DNA from: G963662265 sp963668545
Lineage (GTDB): Bacteria > Spirochaetota > Spirochaetia > CADAEX01
Assembly: GCA_963668545.1 (NCBI GenBank)
Contig: OY764868.1
Location: forward strand, 3,596,001-3,660,000
DNA length: 64,000 bases
Reading direction: 5' to 3'
A program made the translations under genes and the position numbers. Below are positions 25,226 to 33,210 of the stretch, piece after piece (position 1 is the stretch's first letter; the number at the start of each line of letters is the position of its first letter). The notes beneath the pieces are model-generated. The model did no database searches and was not told the origin of the DNA. It saw only the letters and a program-made list of their open reading frames with translations.

Positions 25226-25244
25226 CTGCTGCTTGAAGCAGCAG
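25226..25244 (-). promoter_or_regulatory. Hairpin/palindrome in the 5' leader of the YgiQ gene
   Basis: CTGCTGCTT and AAGCAGCAG are adjacent inverted arms around one G. It lies a few nt upstream of the GAGGTGA ribosome binding site. It could be an RNA hairpin that affects translation or a protein-binding site. Confidence 0.35.
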
Positions 25245-25449
25245 AATTATTCTGCAGTCCCCTTATCTGGAATGGCGGAAGGGGAATATATACTGCACAT
25301 TTTCATCACATCAAATCAGGGGACAAAAGAATATAAAATACTCATTGCTTTCCGGTTCAATTTATGTTTAAATAACTAAAAAAATACTATTTATAATTCT
25401 TTATGTACACAGAAAATTTTTCTCCTCAGCAATATTCTTTTTTAAAAAT

Positions 25450-25478
25450 TTGACTTCTGTCTTTTTTATTTGTATGAT
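25450..25478 (+). promoter_or_regulatory. Strong promoter in the 500-bp gap before the glycosidase gene
   Basis: TTGACT (25450-25455), a 17-bp spacer and TATGAT (25473-25478). Predicted start near 25485, which would leave a leader of about 228 nt before the glycosidase start codon. Confidence 0.65.
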
Positions 25479-25484
25479 ATTATT

Positions 25485-25665
25485 ATTCTCTGAAAAATTT
25501 GTGTATTTAATAAGTTGTTATTTCCAAAGAGTTTATAGGAACCGTAATAATTTTTTTCTGATTCGGAAAAATTATAGCTTACGCAATTATTGAACAGGTT
25601 CGCTTTATTACCTAATATATGAAGGAATTTTTAAAGGCCTGAAATTTGTTCAGGTTTATTTTATT
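25485..25665 (+). ncRNA. Structured leader or small RNA ending in a terminator-like hairpin
   Basis: Downstream of the 25450 promoter are ATAATTTTT/AAAAATTAT (25547-25555 with 25567-25575), a possible long-range GTAATAA/TTATTAC pairing around it, and a final CCTGAA/TTCAGG hairpin (25638-25654) followed by a T-rich run (25655-25665). This is the layout of a transcription attenuator in the 5' leader, or of an independent RNA of about 180 nt. I do not recognise a known riboswitch class. A second -10-like TATAAG near 25693 could drive the gene separately. Confidence 0.35.
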
Positions 25666-25712
25666 CTTAGAAAAAAAATATCTGTCGTAGTATATAAGTT
25701 TGAGGAGTTGAG

Positions 25713-27131
25713 GTGATCAAAACTGGGTTTCCAATTGTACATTTTTATGACCAGGATTTTGTTGATATTTACAACAAAACCTGGACATGGCTTTATGATT
25801 TCTGGAAAAAAGGAACCAGGAGCAACGGTTTTCAGTCAAAGTATTTTAACTATCTGGACAATACCAATATAGACCAGTATGAGGCATGTCTTTCCACTTT
25901 CTTCCTTGTTTACAGTAATAATATTTTTCAGGCAACGCCTGCCCTTGATAATTTCTATTCAAAGCAGGAAGAATCCGGAGCAATCAGGGGTTGGTATAGT
26001 GAAGGGGATGGGAAGCCTGTCTTTACAGAGGATAATCCTGAAGGTATTGCTGCCCCCCTCTTCTCATGGGCAGAGTATAATATCTATCATAAGATAGGAC
26101 AGAAGAAGAGGCTCAAGGATATTGTCCCTGTTCTTGAAAAATATTATTCATGGATTGAAAATACTTTTCAGGATGAAAACGGTCTTTATTCTGTTCCCCT
26201 TTCTGCTGTCCAGATGGGCAATACCCCGCGGGACGGGGCAAAATATCTGATAGATTTTAATACAATGCAGGCTGTCAATGCCCTCTATCTGTCTGCAATA
26301 GGGGATATACTGAACGACAAAGAGATAAGTTTCAGATACAAGAGAAAATATTTTTCACTTAAGACAAGGATTAATAACCTGATGTGGGACGAGGAAGATC
26401 AGTTTTATTATGATCTTGATGAAAACGGGCAGAAGGTTAAGGTACAGACAATTGCATCCTACTGGACAATGCTTGCGGAAATTCCCAATGAAGATAAGGC
26501 AAATGCGCTTATAGAAAAACTGACAGATGAGACATTCGGAACAGAGAATCCATTCCCGTCACTGGCAACAACTGAGGAGCTGTTTGACAGCAGCGGAAAC
26601 GGGTTCAGAGGCTCTGTTTTTCCCCATCTTACTTTTATACTTATAAAGGGGCTTGAAAAATATGCAAGGAATGACCTTGCCCGGGAATGTTCCATAAGAC
26701 ACCTGTACTATATCCTCGATACACTTCATCCCGACGGGGAAAGAAAAGGCAATATATACGAAGCATATGCCCCCCTTAAAGAAGGCCCTGCAAAATGGGA
26801 AGGAAGGGATGATTTTCCCAGAATCAATTTTCTTGCATACACTGCTCTGAGTACGATAACACTCATGATAGAGAATGTTATAGGCCTTTATATAAGCCTC
26901 CCGAGGAAAACTGTAGACTGGATTATACCCACCCTGGAAATTATGGGAATTGAAGATCTTTCACTTAAAAGAAACATGATTACTATTCTGGGCAATAAAA
27001 GCGGAAGAGGATGGGAAATCAGGCTCGAGTCGGAAAAACTGTATTATTTCACAATCAATATTCTTGGTTTAAAGAAAAAAACACTTCCAATTCCCTCCGG
27101 AAAATGTTCAATGCTTATCGACAAGCTGTAG
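25713..27131 (+). CDS. (alpha/alpha)6-barrel glycosidase, GH63/GH37-like
   Basis: 472 residues with a GTG start 6 nt after GAGGAG. No signal peptide, so a cytoplasmic enzyme. The repeated helix pattern and motifs SWAEYNIYHKIGQKKRLKDIVPVLEKYYSWI, NLMWDEEDQFYYDLDENG and the late WEGRDDFPRINFLAYTALSTITLMI resemble trehalase-like and GH63-like (mannosylglycerate hydrolase, glucosidase) enzymes, in which acids from the W-D-E-E-D and the C-terminal loop perform hydrolysis. The substrate cannot be assigned; compatible-solute or storage-glucoside turnover is a guess. Its unusually long leader suggests regulated expression. Confidence 0.7.
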   Translation: MIKTGFPIVHFYDQDFVDIYNKTWTWLYDFWKKGTRSNGFQSKYFNYLDNTNIDQYEACLSTFFLVYSNNIFQATPALDNFYSKQEESGAIRGWYSEGDGKPVFTEDNPEGIAAPLFSWAEYNIYHKIGQKKRLKDIVPVLEKYYSWIENTFQDENGLYSVPLSAVQMGNTPRDGAKYLIDFNTMQAVNALYLSAIGDILNDKEISFRYKRKYFSLKTRINNLMWDEEDQFYYDLDENGQKVKVQTIASYWTMLAEIPNEDKANALIEKLTDETFGTENPFPSLATTEELFDSSGNGFRGSVFPHLTFILIKGLEKYARNDLARECSIRHLYYILDTLHPDGERKGNIYEAYAPLKEGPAKWEGRDDFPRINFLAYTALSTITLMIENVIGLYISLPRKTVDWIIPTLEIMGIEDLSLKRNMITILGNKSGRGWEIRLESEKLYYFTINILGLKKKTLPIPSGKCSMLIDKL

Positions 27132-27153
27132 ATTTAACTGCTGTTAAAATTAG

Positions 27154-27185
27154 AAAAAAAATGCTGCAGAATAAAATCTGCAGCA
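27154..27185 (-). terminator. Intrinsic terminator of adk
   Basis: TGCTGCAGA (27162-27170) and TCTGCAGCA (27177-27185) form a perfect 9-bp stem with a 6-nt loop. On the minus strand it runs into a T tract (27161-27154). It may also slow the convergent glycosidase transcript. Confidence 0.85.
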
Positions 27186-27212
27186 CGGTATCGTTTCCTT
27201 TTTATCCTGTAT

Positions 27213-27887
27213 CTAATTAAGTTTTGAAAGAAGATCTTCAGAAACTTCCTTTACTCCCTTGTCCCCTGCTACTTCAATATATTTAATGCCTGATTTTGCA
27301 GCAACATCCCTGAAATAGTAAGCTGAAGCAAGAGTTCCGGTCTCTGCATCGTAGTAGATTCCGTGTCTTTTATTGATTGCTTCTGCATCCTGGTCATCTG
27401 CCCTTGTTGAAAGAGCTCCTCCGCAGACACGGCATTTGTCGCCGTCCGGTTTGATTGCATCAAAATAGATATTGTTTGGATGGTTGTTGTCATTTTCACA
27501 GAGTCTTCTTCCCATGATCCTCTGTCTTGCAATTTCCCTGTCCAGAAGAATTTCAACAACATAATCCAGGCTGATCCCTGATGCTTTAAGTGCTTCATCA
27601 AGTTTTTCCGCCTGTACCTTGTTTCTCGGGAATCCGTCAAGAAGCCATCCGTCTTTACAGTCATCTTTTTTAAGTCTGTCAAGAATCATAGGGATTGTAA
27701 TTTCATCCGGTACAAGATCTCCCCTGTCTATGAATTCCTTTGCCTTTTTCCCGAGCTCTGTTCCCCCTTTGATATTTTCCCTGAAGATAGCGCCTGATTC
27801 AATATGAGCAAGTTTATATTTTTCCTTGATAATAGCGCCCATAGTTCCTTTTCCGCTTCCATTAGGTCCAAAGATCAGAATATTCAT
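27213..27887 (-). CDS. adk: Adenylate kinase
   Basis: 224 residues. Interconverts ATP + AMP and 2 ADP. MNILIFGPNGSGKGTMGAII is the P-loop (NG in place of the common GA); GDLVPDEIT and DGWLLDGFPRN are the AMP-binding and catalytic motifs; RRLCENDNNHPNN with CRVCGG forms the LID with possible metal-ligand cysteines. GGGGGA lies 6 nt before the ATG. It is transcribed alone, convergent with the glycosidase gene. Confidence 0.93.
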   Translation of the reverse strand: MNILIFGPNGSGKGTMGAIIKEKYKLAHIESGAIFRENIKGGTELGKKAKEFIDRGDLVPDEITIPMILDRLKKDDCKDGWLLDGFPRNKVQAEKLDEALKASGISLDYVVEILLDREIARQRIMGRRLCENDNNHPNNIYFDAIKPDGDKCRVCGGALSTRADDQDAEAINKRHGIYYDAETGTLASAYYFRDVAAKSGIKYIEVAGDKGVKEVSEDLLSKLN

Positions 27888-28058
27888 TTAATTCCCCCAA
27901 TTTTTATAAGTTTTAACATTAGCATAACATTTATTCATAAAAAAATCATGTTAAAGATTTCCAATTTAATAACTTTATATGACATAAAGTTCATTCATTA
28001 CAGAACACTATTACCCACGGAGCGGACAGGAGCCAGCTTTTTAAAACGTATTTGCTGA

Positions 28059-28087
28059 TTGACTTCTAAATGTATTAGAATTATTAT
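28059..28087 (+). promoter_or_regulatory. Promoter of the receiver-PP2C/STAS operon
   Basis: TTGACT (28059-28064), a 17-bp spacer and TATTAT (28082-28087). Predicted start near 28094, followed by GGAG and the TTG start at 28115. Confidence 0.7.
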
Positions 28088-28114
28088 GAAGTTTAAAAAA
28101 ATGGAGTTAAGTCT

Positions 28115-29413
28115 TTGAATCAGGAAGATGTTCTTGTATTTGCAGAAGAGAAAGAGAGTGACACAGCAGGGAGTGAAGGCATATGGAATATCCTGATTGT
28201 CGATGATGAGCCCCAGGTGCACCAGGTCACAAAAATGGTTCTCAGGGACCTTGAGTACAACAATAAAAAGCTTGACTTTATAAGCGCCTATTCAGCACGG
28301 GAAGCAATGGAAATTCTTGAAAATGAAAATGATATTTCCCTTGCTCTTGTTGATGTTGTAATGGAAGAGGATATCTCCGGACTGAAACTGGTTGAATACA
28401 TAAGGGATCAGCTGGATAACAAAAATATCAGAATTATACTGAGAACAGGCCAGCCGGGGTATGCTCCTGAAAGGGAAGTTATCATAAATTATGATATAAA
28501 TGATTACAAGGAAAAGACTGAGCTTTCTGCCCAGAAGCTTTTTACATCAATAGTGTCTGCATTGAGAAACTATGAATATATCAATGAAATTTCTGAACTG
28601 AACAATGAGCTTGAGCAGAAGGTTGCAGACAGGGTAGCTGAGCTGAATGAGTCAAATAAAAAGCTTAAATATACACTTGACCTGCTTCAGGAGGACCAGG
28701 AAGCAGGGCGTAAAATGCAGAACAAACTGCTTCCCGACTCTGTACTGAAAATACAGGATTATCAGTTCAGCAGGCATCTTTATCCCTCCCTTACATTAAG
28801 CGGAGATTTTCTTGATTACTTTGAAATAAATGAGAAGTATGTGGGGTTTTATATTGCCGATGTTTCAGGACACGGGGTCTCCTCTGCAATTGTAACGGTT
28901 CTCCTGAAAAATTTTGTTGATAATGCTCTTGAGAAATTCAGGCTTGAAAACAATCCAATGATTCTAAAGCCTGATGCAGTATGCAAAAGGCTAAATGAAG
29001 AACTAATAAGAGAGAATTTCGGGAAATATCTTACTATGTTCTACGGAATAATAGATACAGAAACAAACCGCCTCTACTATACGAACTGCGGTCAGTTCCC
29101 TTATCCCTACTATCATGACAAAACAGGGATAAAGATAATTTCCAGAAAGGGAACCCCTGTGGGGCTTTTCAAAAATCCCATATTCAGGGCCGAAGAGCTT
29201 GAACTGCCTGACAGCTTTTCCATGATGATGATTTCCGATGGTATTCTTGAGATCCTGAATTATAAGACAACAGATGAAAAAACAGCATTCCTCCATTCCC
29301 TTCTTGAGCACGGCGGAACAGATATAGATAAAGCAGTCAGTATAATGGGGCTTGACAACAGAACATCTTTCCCGGATGATGTTACCTTTCTTATGATCAG
29401 GAAGGGGGGATGA
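28115..29413 (+). CDS. Response regulator with PP2C/SpoIIE-type phosphatase output
   Basis: 432 residues from a TTG start 7 nt after GGAG. Residues about 25-150 form a receiver domain (ILIVDDEPQVHQV, LALVDVVMEEDISG with phospho-Asp, ILRTGQPG). A coiled-coil segment (EISELNNELEQKVADRVAELNE, about 165-200) leads to a SpoIIE/RsbU-type serine phosphatase domain: SGDFLDYFEI, FYIADVSGHGVSSAIVTVLL and FPDDVTFLMIRK supply metal ligands. Such proteins dephosphorylate STAS-domain antagonists on an environmental cue. The next gene, 1 nt away, encodes exactly such a STAS protein, so they form a switch pair; the anti-sigma kinase is not visible here. Confidence 0.9.
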   Translation: MNQEDVLVFAEEKESDTAGSEGIWNILIVDDEPQVHQVTKMVLRDLEYNNKKLDFISAYSAREAMEILENENDISLALVDVVMEEDISGLKLVEYIRDQLDNKNIRIILRTGQPGYAPEREVIINYDINDYKEKTELSAQKLFTSIVSALRNYEYINEISELNNELEQKVADRVAELNESNKKLKYTLDLLQEDQEAGRKMQNKLLPDSVLKIQDYQFSRHLYPSLTLSGDFLDYFEINEKYVGFYIADVSGHGVSSAIVTVLLKNFVDNALEKFRLENNPMILKPDAVCKRLNEELIRENFGKYLTMFYGIIDTETNRLYYTNCGQFPYPYYHDKTGIKIISRKGTPVGLFKNPIFRAEELELPDSFSMMMISDGILEILNYKTTDEKTAFLHSLLEHGGTDIDKAVSIMGLDNRTSFPDDVTFLMIRKGG

Positions 29414-29414
29414 A

Positions 29415-29927
29415 ATGGCTGAAGGAAAATATTTTTTTGCCAGGGAAGGGGAAAAAGTTTTTTTCAAGCTGACAGGAAACCTGAAATATATATCAAGCGG
29501 AAAATTTGATGCTTTTCTTGATCAGCTTCTTGAAAAAGACAGAAACTTTGAAGAAGCAATGATTGACCTGTCCGAAGCTGAGTATATTGACAGTACCAAT
29601 CTGGGATTTCTTGCAAGAATTGCTGAATTCATGAGTGATAAATACTGTAAAAAGGTTACAATCTATTCCCCGAATAATGAAATCAACACAGTTCTGGAAA
29701 GTGTTGGTTTTGATGAGGTTTTTGTTTTAGTCAAGGATACATCAAAAGCTTTCAATGATATCTCTGAAATATCTCCCTCAGAAATCAAGGAAAGGGAAAG
29801 GACATTGATGATGCTGGAATCTCATCAGGCTCTGATGAAGGTTTCTGAAAAAAATATTCCTGTTTTTAAAAGCTGTGTTGAACTTCTGCAGAGCAGTCTT
29901 GATAAAAAGAAAGAAGAAAAATCCTGA
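29415..29927 (+). CDS. STAS-domain (anti-anti-sigma-like) protein
   Basis: 170 residues. The STAS domain occupies about residues 1-110: FFKLTGNLKYISSGKFDAFLDQLL and MIDLSEAEYIDSTNLGFLARIAEFM, with Ser in the D-S-T as probable phosphorylation site. A 50-residue helical, charged C-terminal tail (EIKERERTLMMLESHQALMKVSEKN) is an addition to the plain domain. GGGGGGA precedes the ATG, which follows the phosphatase gene by 1 nt. It is the presumed substrate of that phosphatase. Confidence 0.88.
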   Translation: MAEGKYFFAREGEKVFFKLTGNLKYISSGKFDAFLDQLLEKDRNFEEAMIDLSEAEYIDSTNLGFLARIAEFMSDKYCKKVTIYSPNNEINTVLESVGFDEVFVLVKDTSKAFNDISEISPSEIKERERTLMMLESHQALMKVSEKNIPVFKSCVELLQSSLDKKKEEKS

Positions 29928-29962
29928 ATTGTTTTAACCTGTTTCTCTCCTGTTATTCCATA

Positions 29963-30628
29963 TTAATATATCCTGTATCCCTGTCCTGATGAATTGTAAA
30001 GCTGCCCGGAAAGCCATTTATCCCTGCTTCTTCTGCTTCCCTCCCTTTCCTTCATGGGGGAATTTATTATTATAACTGTTCCCTTTTTTGTCCTTGTATA
30101 TTCATTTTTATATCTGATGTTCATTTTTTCAATAACTATCCCCTTAAGATAGTTGTGATGGATGTAACTGATATTCCCGAATTTGTCACATTCTACAACC
30201 ATACCGATGTGTGTGAGCATGTCATCTTTTTTACCGTTATTGTTTTTGTCATATGTATTATCCCAGAAAACAATATCGCCGGTTTCAGGGAGCCATGTCT
30301 CTTCAAGCAGGCCCCTTTCAGAGAGCATTTTGTATATCCTTTCAGTCCCCGAACCAGTATAATCAGGGTAATAACTCTCAAGGTCAATTCCTGCATAGTA
30401 ATAAAGGGAAGAAACAACCCCCGAACAGTCTGTCCTGAATGTTTTCCCTTTTACGGTAAGAGAGTGTGCCCCTATGTATTTATATGCAGCTTCTTTCAGA
30501 AGAGCCTGAATTTCCCTTATCTCTCCTTTATCATTTCTGAGAGTTTCTGAAGGGGTTCCTGTTTCTGTGGTTGCGCATGAAATTAATAATAAAGCAGGAA
30601 GCAGAAAGGTTGATATTATTCTGTTCAA
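29963..30628 (-). CDS. NlpC/P60-like cysteine peptidase lipoprotein
   Basis: 221 residues from a TTG start 7 nt after GAGGAG. Lipobox LLISCATT anchors it to a membrane. The domain has FRTDCSGVVSSLYYYAGI (catalytic Cys), GDIVFWDNTYDKNNNGKKDDMLTHIGMVVE (His, with an Asp/Asn-rich insert that looks like a calcium loop) and NISYIHHN (third polar residue). NlpC/P60 enzymes cut peptide bonds in peptidoglycan stems. It may act in wall remodelling on the periplasmic face. It is followed at its 3' side by the convergent STAS gene and lies downstream of rlmE. Confidence 0.75.
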   Translation of the reverse strand: MNRIISTFLLPALLLISCATTETGTPSETLRNDKGEIREIQALLKEAAYKYIGAHSLTVKGKTFRTDCSGVVSSLYYYAGIDLESYYPDYTGSGTERIYKMLSERGLLEETWLPETGDIVFWDNTYDKNNNGKKDDMLTHIGMVVECDKFGNISYIHHNYLKGIVIEKMNIRYKNEYTRTKKGTVIIINSPMKEREGSRRSRDKWLSGQLYNSSGQGYRIY

Positions 30629-30725
30629 CTGTTAACTCCTCAGCTGGAATTCGCCGTAATACTTCTATAATCGAATGTTCCCTGAAAAATATTTATATCA
30701 AGCTGTCCTGGCCATTTTTTGTCTG

Positions 30726-31328
30726 CTATTCTTTTTTCCCAGTCCCTATCAGGTATGTTTCAAATGATATTTTTCTTACCGCTTCAGGTTTGAATATTTT
30801 TACCTGACTGAAAATATTCTTCATCTTTTCCACCGCCTCTTTTTCGCTTCCCCCCTGGAATATTTTGATAGCTGTGCTTCCCCCCCGGCTTAGGAGTTTT
30901 TCAGCAGTATCAATTACAGAATAGACAAGCTGGAGAGACCTTTCTGTATCTATTGATCTGTTTCCTGTTGTTGAAGGGGCGGCATCGCTCAGGATAACAG
31001 TATAGGGGCCGTAGCTGTTGATTTTTTCAATGTTTTCATCAGAGAAGGCATCCCCCTTGAAAAAAGTATAGTTGTTTTCTGTCCAGTTGATTTTCATGTC
31101 CTGGAGGTCTACTGCTGTAAGATGCCCCCTGCTGCTGATTGTTTTCAGAACATATAGGCTCCAGCTTCCCGGTGCTGACCCTATATCAAGAACCCTGCTG
31201 TCCTGCTTTATAATCCTGTATTTTTTATCAATCTCCATCAGCTTGTATACTGATCTTGCAGGGTATCCTTCTTTTTTTGCTTTCTGGGTCCAGTAGTTGT
31301 CCCCCCGCGGATTATTTGATTTTCCCAT
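30726..31328 (-). CDS. rlmE: 23S rRNA 2'-O-methyltransferase (RlmE/FtsJ family)
   Basis: 200 residues. Methylates the ribose of U2552 (E. coli numbering) in the 23S rRNA A-loop. RSVYKLMEIDKKY carries the first catalytic Lys; VLDIGSAPGSWSLYVL is the SAM site; VILSDAAPSTTGNR the Asp; GGSTAIKIFQGG the second Lys; ISFETYLIG the Glu, completing the K-D-K-E set. The frame runs upstream to 31409, but the conserved N-terminus MGKSNNPRGDNYWTQKAKKEG places the start at 31328. It is divergent from the polyprenyl synthase gene with 36 nt between starts. Confidence 0.9.
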   Translation of the reverse strand: MGKSNNPRGDNYWTQKAKKEGYPARSVYKLMEIDKKYRIIKQDSRVLDIGSAPGSWSLYVLKTISSRGHLTAVDLQDMKINWTENNYTFFKGDAFSDENIEKINSYGPYTVILSDAAPSTTGNRSIDTERSLQLVYSVIDTAEKLLSRGGSTAIKIFQGGSEKEAVEKMKNIFSQVKIFKPEAVRKISFETYLIGTGKKE

Positions 31329-31329
31329 A

Positions 31330-31357
31330 TTGACTAAATCCGTATTCCCTTTAAAGT
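31330..31357 (+). promoter_or_regulatory. Putative promoter abutting the polyprenyl synthase start
   Basis: TTGACT (31330-31335), a 16-bp spacer and TAAAGT (31352-31357), ending 7 nt before the ATG at 31365. No ribosome binding site is visible, so the transcript would begin at or next to the ATG. Confidence 0.45.
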
Positions 31358-31364
31358 AGATATT

Positions 31365-32402
31365 ATGATTAATAATTATAATGACAGATTGAAAAAAATT
31401 GAACACCATATTTACAGTGTGCTTCCGGAATCTGTCTCTGAGGAATGGATTTCTGATGCAGCAGGACCTGTTTCCTGTGACGTAGATATGGATTTCTACA
31501 ATAATATAAACTTACCCTCTCTTGATCTTGTAAAAAGGGGCGGGAAGAGATGGCGACCCATGATGATGCTCCTTTTCTGTGAGCTTGAATCGGGACATCA
31601 GGATGTTCTTCCCCTCACCCCTGTTGTCGAGCTTCCTCATAACGGGAGCCTTATGATTGATGATATCGAAGACGGGGCAGATTTGCGAAGGGGGAAAAAA
31701 GCTGTTCACCTGATCCACGGCGTTGACATGGCGATAAACAGCGGAAACTTTCTTTATTTTCTCCCCTCATACCTTATTGAAAAATCATCCTTTTCAGCCG
31801 GTATCAAGCTGAGGCTTTACAGATACTACTGTGAAAACATGAGGCGCCTGCATCTCGGACAGGGGCTTGATATCCAGTGGCACAGCAATCATGAGTGCTA
31901 TCCCGAAGTAAATGAATATCTTCAGATGTGCAGGTATAAAACAGGTTCGCTTGCAAGGATGGCTGCTGAGCTTGGTGTTTCTGCAGGGGGGGGCAGTGAT
32001 GCGGCTGCTGTTGAGATGGGAAACGCTTGCGAGGAGATGGGGGTTGCATTCCAGATCCTGGATGATGTAACAAACCTGACTACTGGTAATCCCGGCAAGA
32101 AGAGGGGGGATGATATTGTTGAGGGGAAAAAGAGTCTTCCTGTAATATATTTCAGTAAGGCGGGCGGGGATCTGAAGAATCTCTCGTCACTCTTCAGAAG
32201 TGCGTCCTCTCTGGGCATAGACAGGGGCAATGATGCTGTTGAAGAGGCTATACGGCTTATGGATGAAGCCGGAGCAATAAAAAGTGCTGAAAAAAAGGCC
32301 CTTGATATTCTTGAAGAGGCCAGGAACAGGATAAATTCCAGATATGAAGCCTCGGAAGCCCTTGATCTTGTCAACTTCATGTTTGATTCATTCAGAAAGT
32401 AA
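31365..32402 (+). CDS. Polyprenyl (isoprenyl) diphosphate synthase
   Basis: 345 residues. Condenses isopentenyl diphosphate units onto an allylic primer. The first Asp-rich motif is in LMIDDIEDGADLRRGKKAVH and the second in FQILDDVTNLT; GGKRWRP near residue 57 is the isopentenyl-binding motif. The N-terminal 40 residues are acidic and not conserved. Chain length cannot be fixed; MIDD is preceded by PHNGSL, which lacks bulky residues that would force a short C15 product, so C20 or longer is possible. It may feed quinones or lipid carriers. Confidence 0.85.
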   Translation: MINNYNDRLKKIEHHIYSVLPESVSEEWISDAAGPVSCDVDMDFYNNINLPSLDLVKRGGKRWRPMMMLLFCELESGHQDVLPLTPVVELPHNGSLMIDDIEDGADLRRGKKAVHLIHGVDMAINSGNFLYFLPSYLIEKSSFSAGIKLRLYRYYCENMRRLHLGQGLDIQWHSNHECYPEVNEYLQMCRYKTGSLARMAAELGVSAGGGSDAAAVEMGNACEEMGVAFQILDDVTNLTTGNPGKKRGDDIVEGKKSLPVIYFSKAGGDLKNLSSLFRSASSLGIDRGNDAVEEAIRLMDEAGAIKSAEKKALDILEEARNRINSRYEASEALDLVNFMFDSFRK

Positions 32403-32569
32403 ATACCCTGCTTTCCTTTTATTCGATTATTTCTTATTTTTAGATAAAACAGTGATATGCAGAATCCCCTGTATCTGGCAGGGGAAAACAGAATGTATAA
32501 TATACTGATATATGAAAAATAATATGGAAAGACGGACAATTGATATATAATAGATAACGGAGTGATATT

Positions 32570-33202
32570 TTGAAAAATATTTTAAAAAAACAGTTCCCGT
32601 ACAGATACAGTAACTATCTTTTTATTCTGATTGGAATAAATTTTCTTGTTTATATGCTTACAACCCTGAAGCCTGACCTCAGGGTTACATTTGCAATGAA
32701 CCCGGTTTATGTTCTAAAGGGGGGAGCTGTCTGGCAGTTTATTACATACATGTTTACTCATGCCGGGTTTCAGCATCTTTTCTTTAATATGCTTGGGCTT
32801 TTCTTTTTCGGTATTCAGGTGGAAAGAAGGATGGGAAGTACAGAGTTTCTTCTTTTTTATTTTTTCTGCGGTATAGCTGCAGGTGTTTTTTCCTACTTTG
32901 TCTATATATCAACAGGAAACTACAGGGTATTTCTTCTGGGGGCATCCGGTGTAGTGTTTGCAATACTGCTTGCCTATGCAGTCTATTATCCTGATTCAAT
33001 AATCTATATAATGGGTATTTTTCCGATAAAAGCAGTGTATCTTGTTCTGGGTTACACAGCACTGGAACTTTTTTCCCATATAACAAATCCTGTATCCGGG
33101 GTTGCTCACCTTACCCACCTTGCAGGATTCGCCTTTGCATATATATATTTTATGTTCCGCCTTTCCATCAATCCTGCCGATAAGCTTTTCAGACGGAGGT
33201 AA
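32570..33202 (+). CDS. Rhomboid-family intramembrane serine protease
   Basis: 210 residues with a TTG start 7 nt after GGAG. Six membrane helices. FTHAGFQHLFFNMLGLFFFG is the L1-TM2 HxxxN region; LLGASGVVFAI holds the catalytic Ser in GASG; HLTHLAGFAFAYIYF holds the catalytic His. It cleaves transmembrane substrates within the bilayer; the substrate is unknown. The stop of this gene overlaps the ribosome binding site (GGAGG) of the LacI gene, suggesting cotranscription. Confidence 0.88.
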   Translation: MKNILKKQFPYRYSNYLFILIGINFLVYMLTTLKPDLRVTFAMNPVYVLKGGAVWQFITYMFTHAGFQHLFFNMLGLFFFGIQVERRMGSTEFLLFYFFCGIAAGVFSYFVYISTGNYRVFLLGASGVVFAILLAYAVYYPDSIIYIMGIFPIKAVYLVLGYTALELFSHITNPVSGVAHLTHLAGFAFAYIYFMFRLSINPADKLFRRR

Positions 33203-33210
33203 AATAACTG

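Noticed and set aside
31329..31409. Upstream extension of rlmE to 31409
   Set aside because: The added residues are hydrophobic and not part of the family, and the extension runs across the start of the divergent polyprenyl synthase gene; the conserved N-terminus starts at 31328.
31922..32539. Long open frame antisense to the polyprenyl synthase gene
   Set aside because: The opposite strand carries a clear polyprenyl synthase with both Asp-rich motifs; the antisense product is low-complexity Ser/Ala-rich and has no family features.
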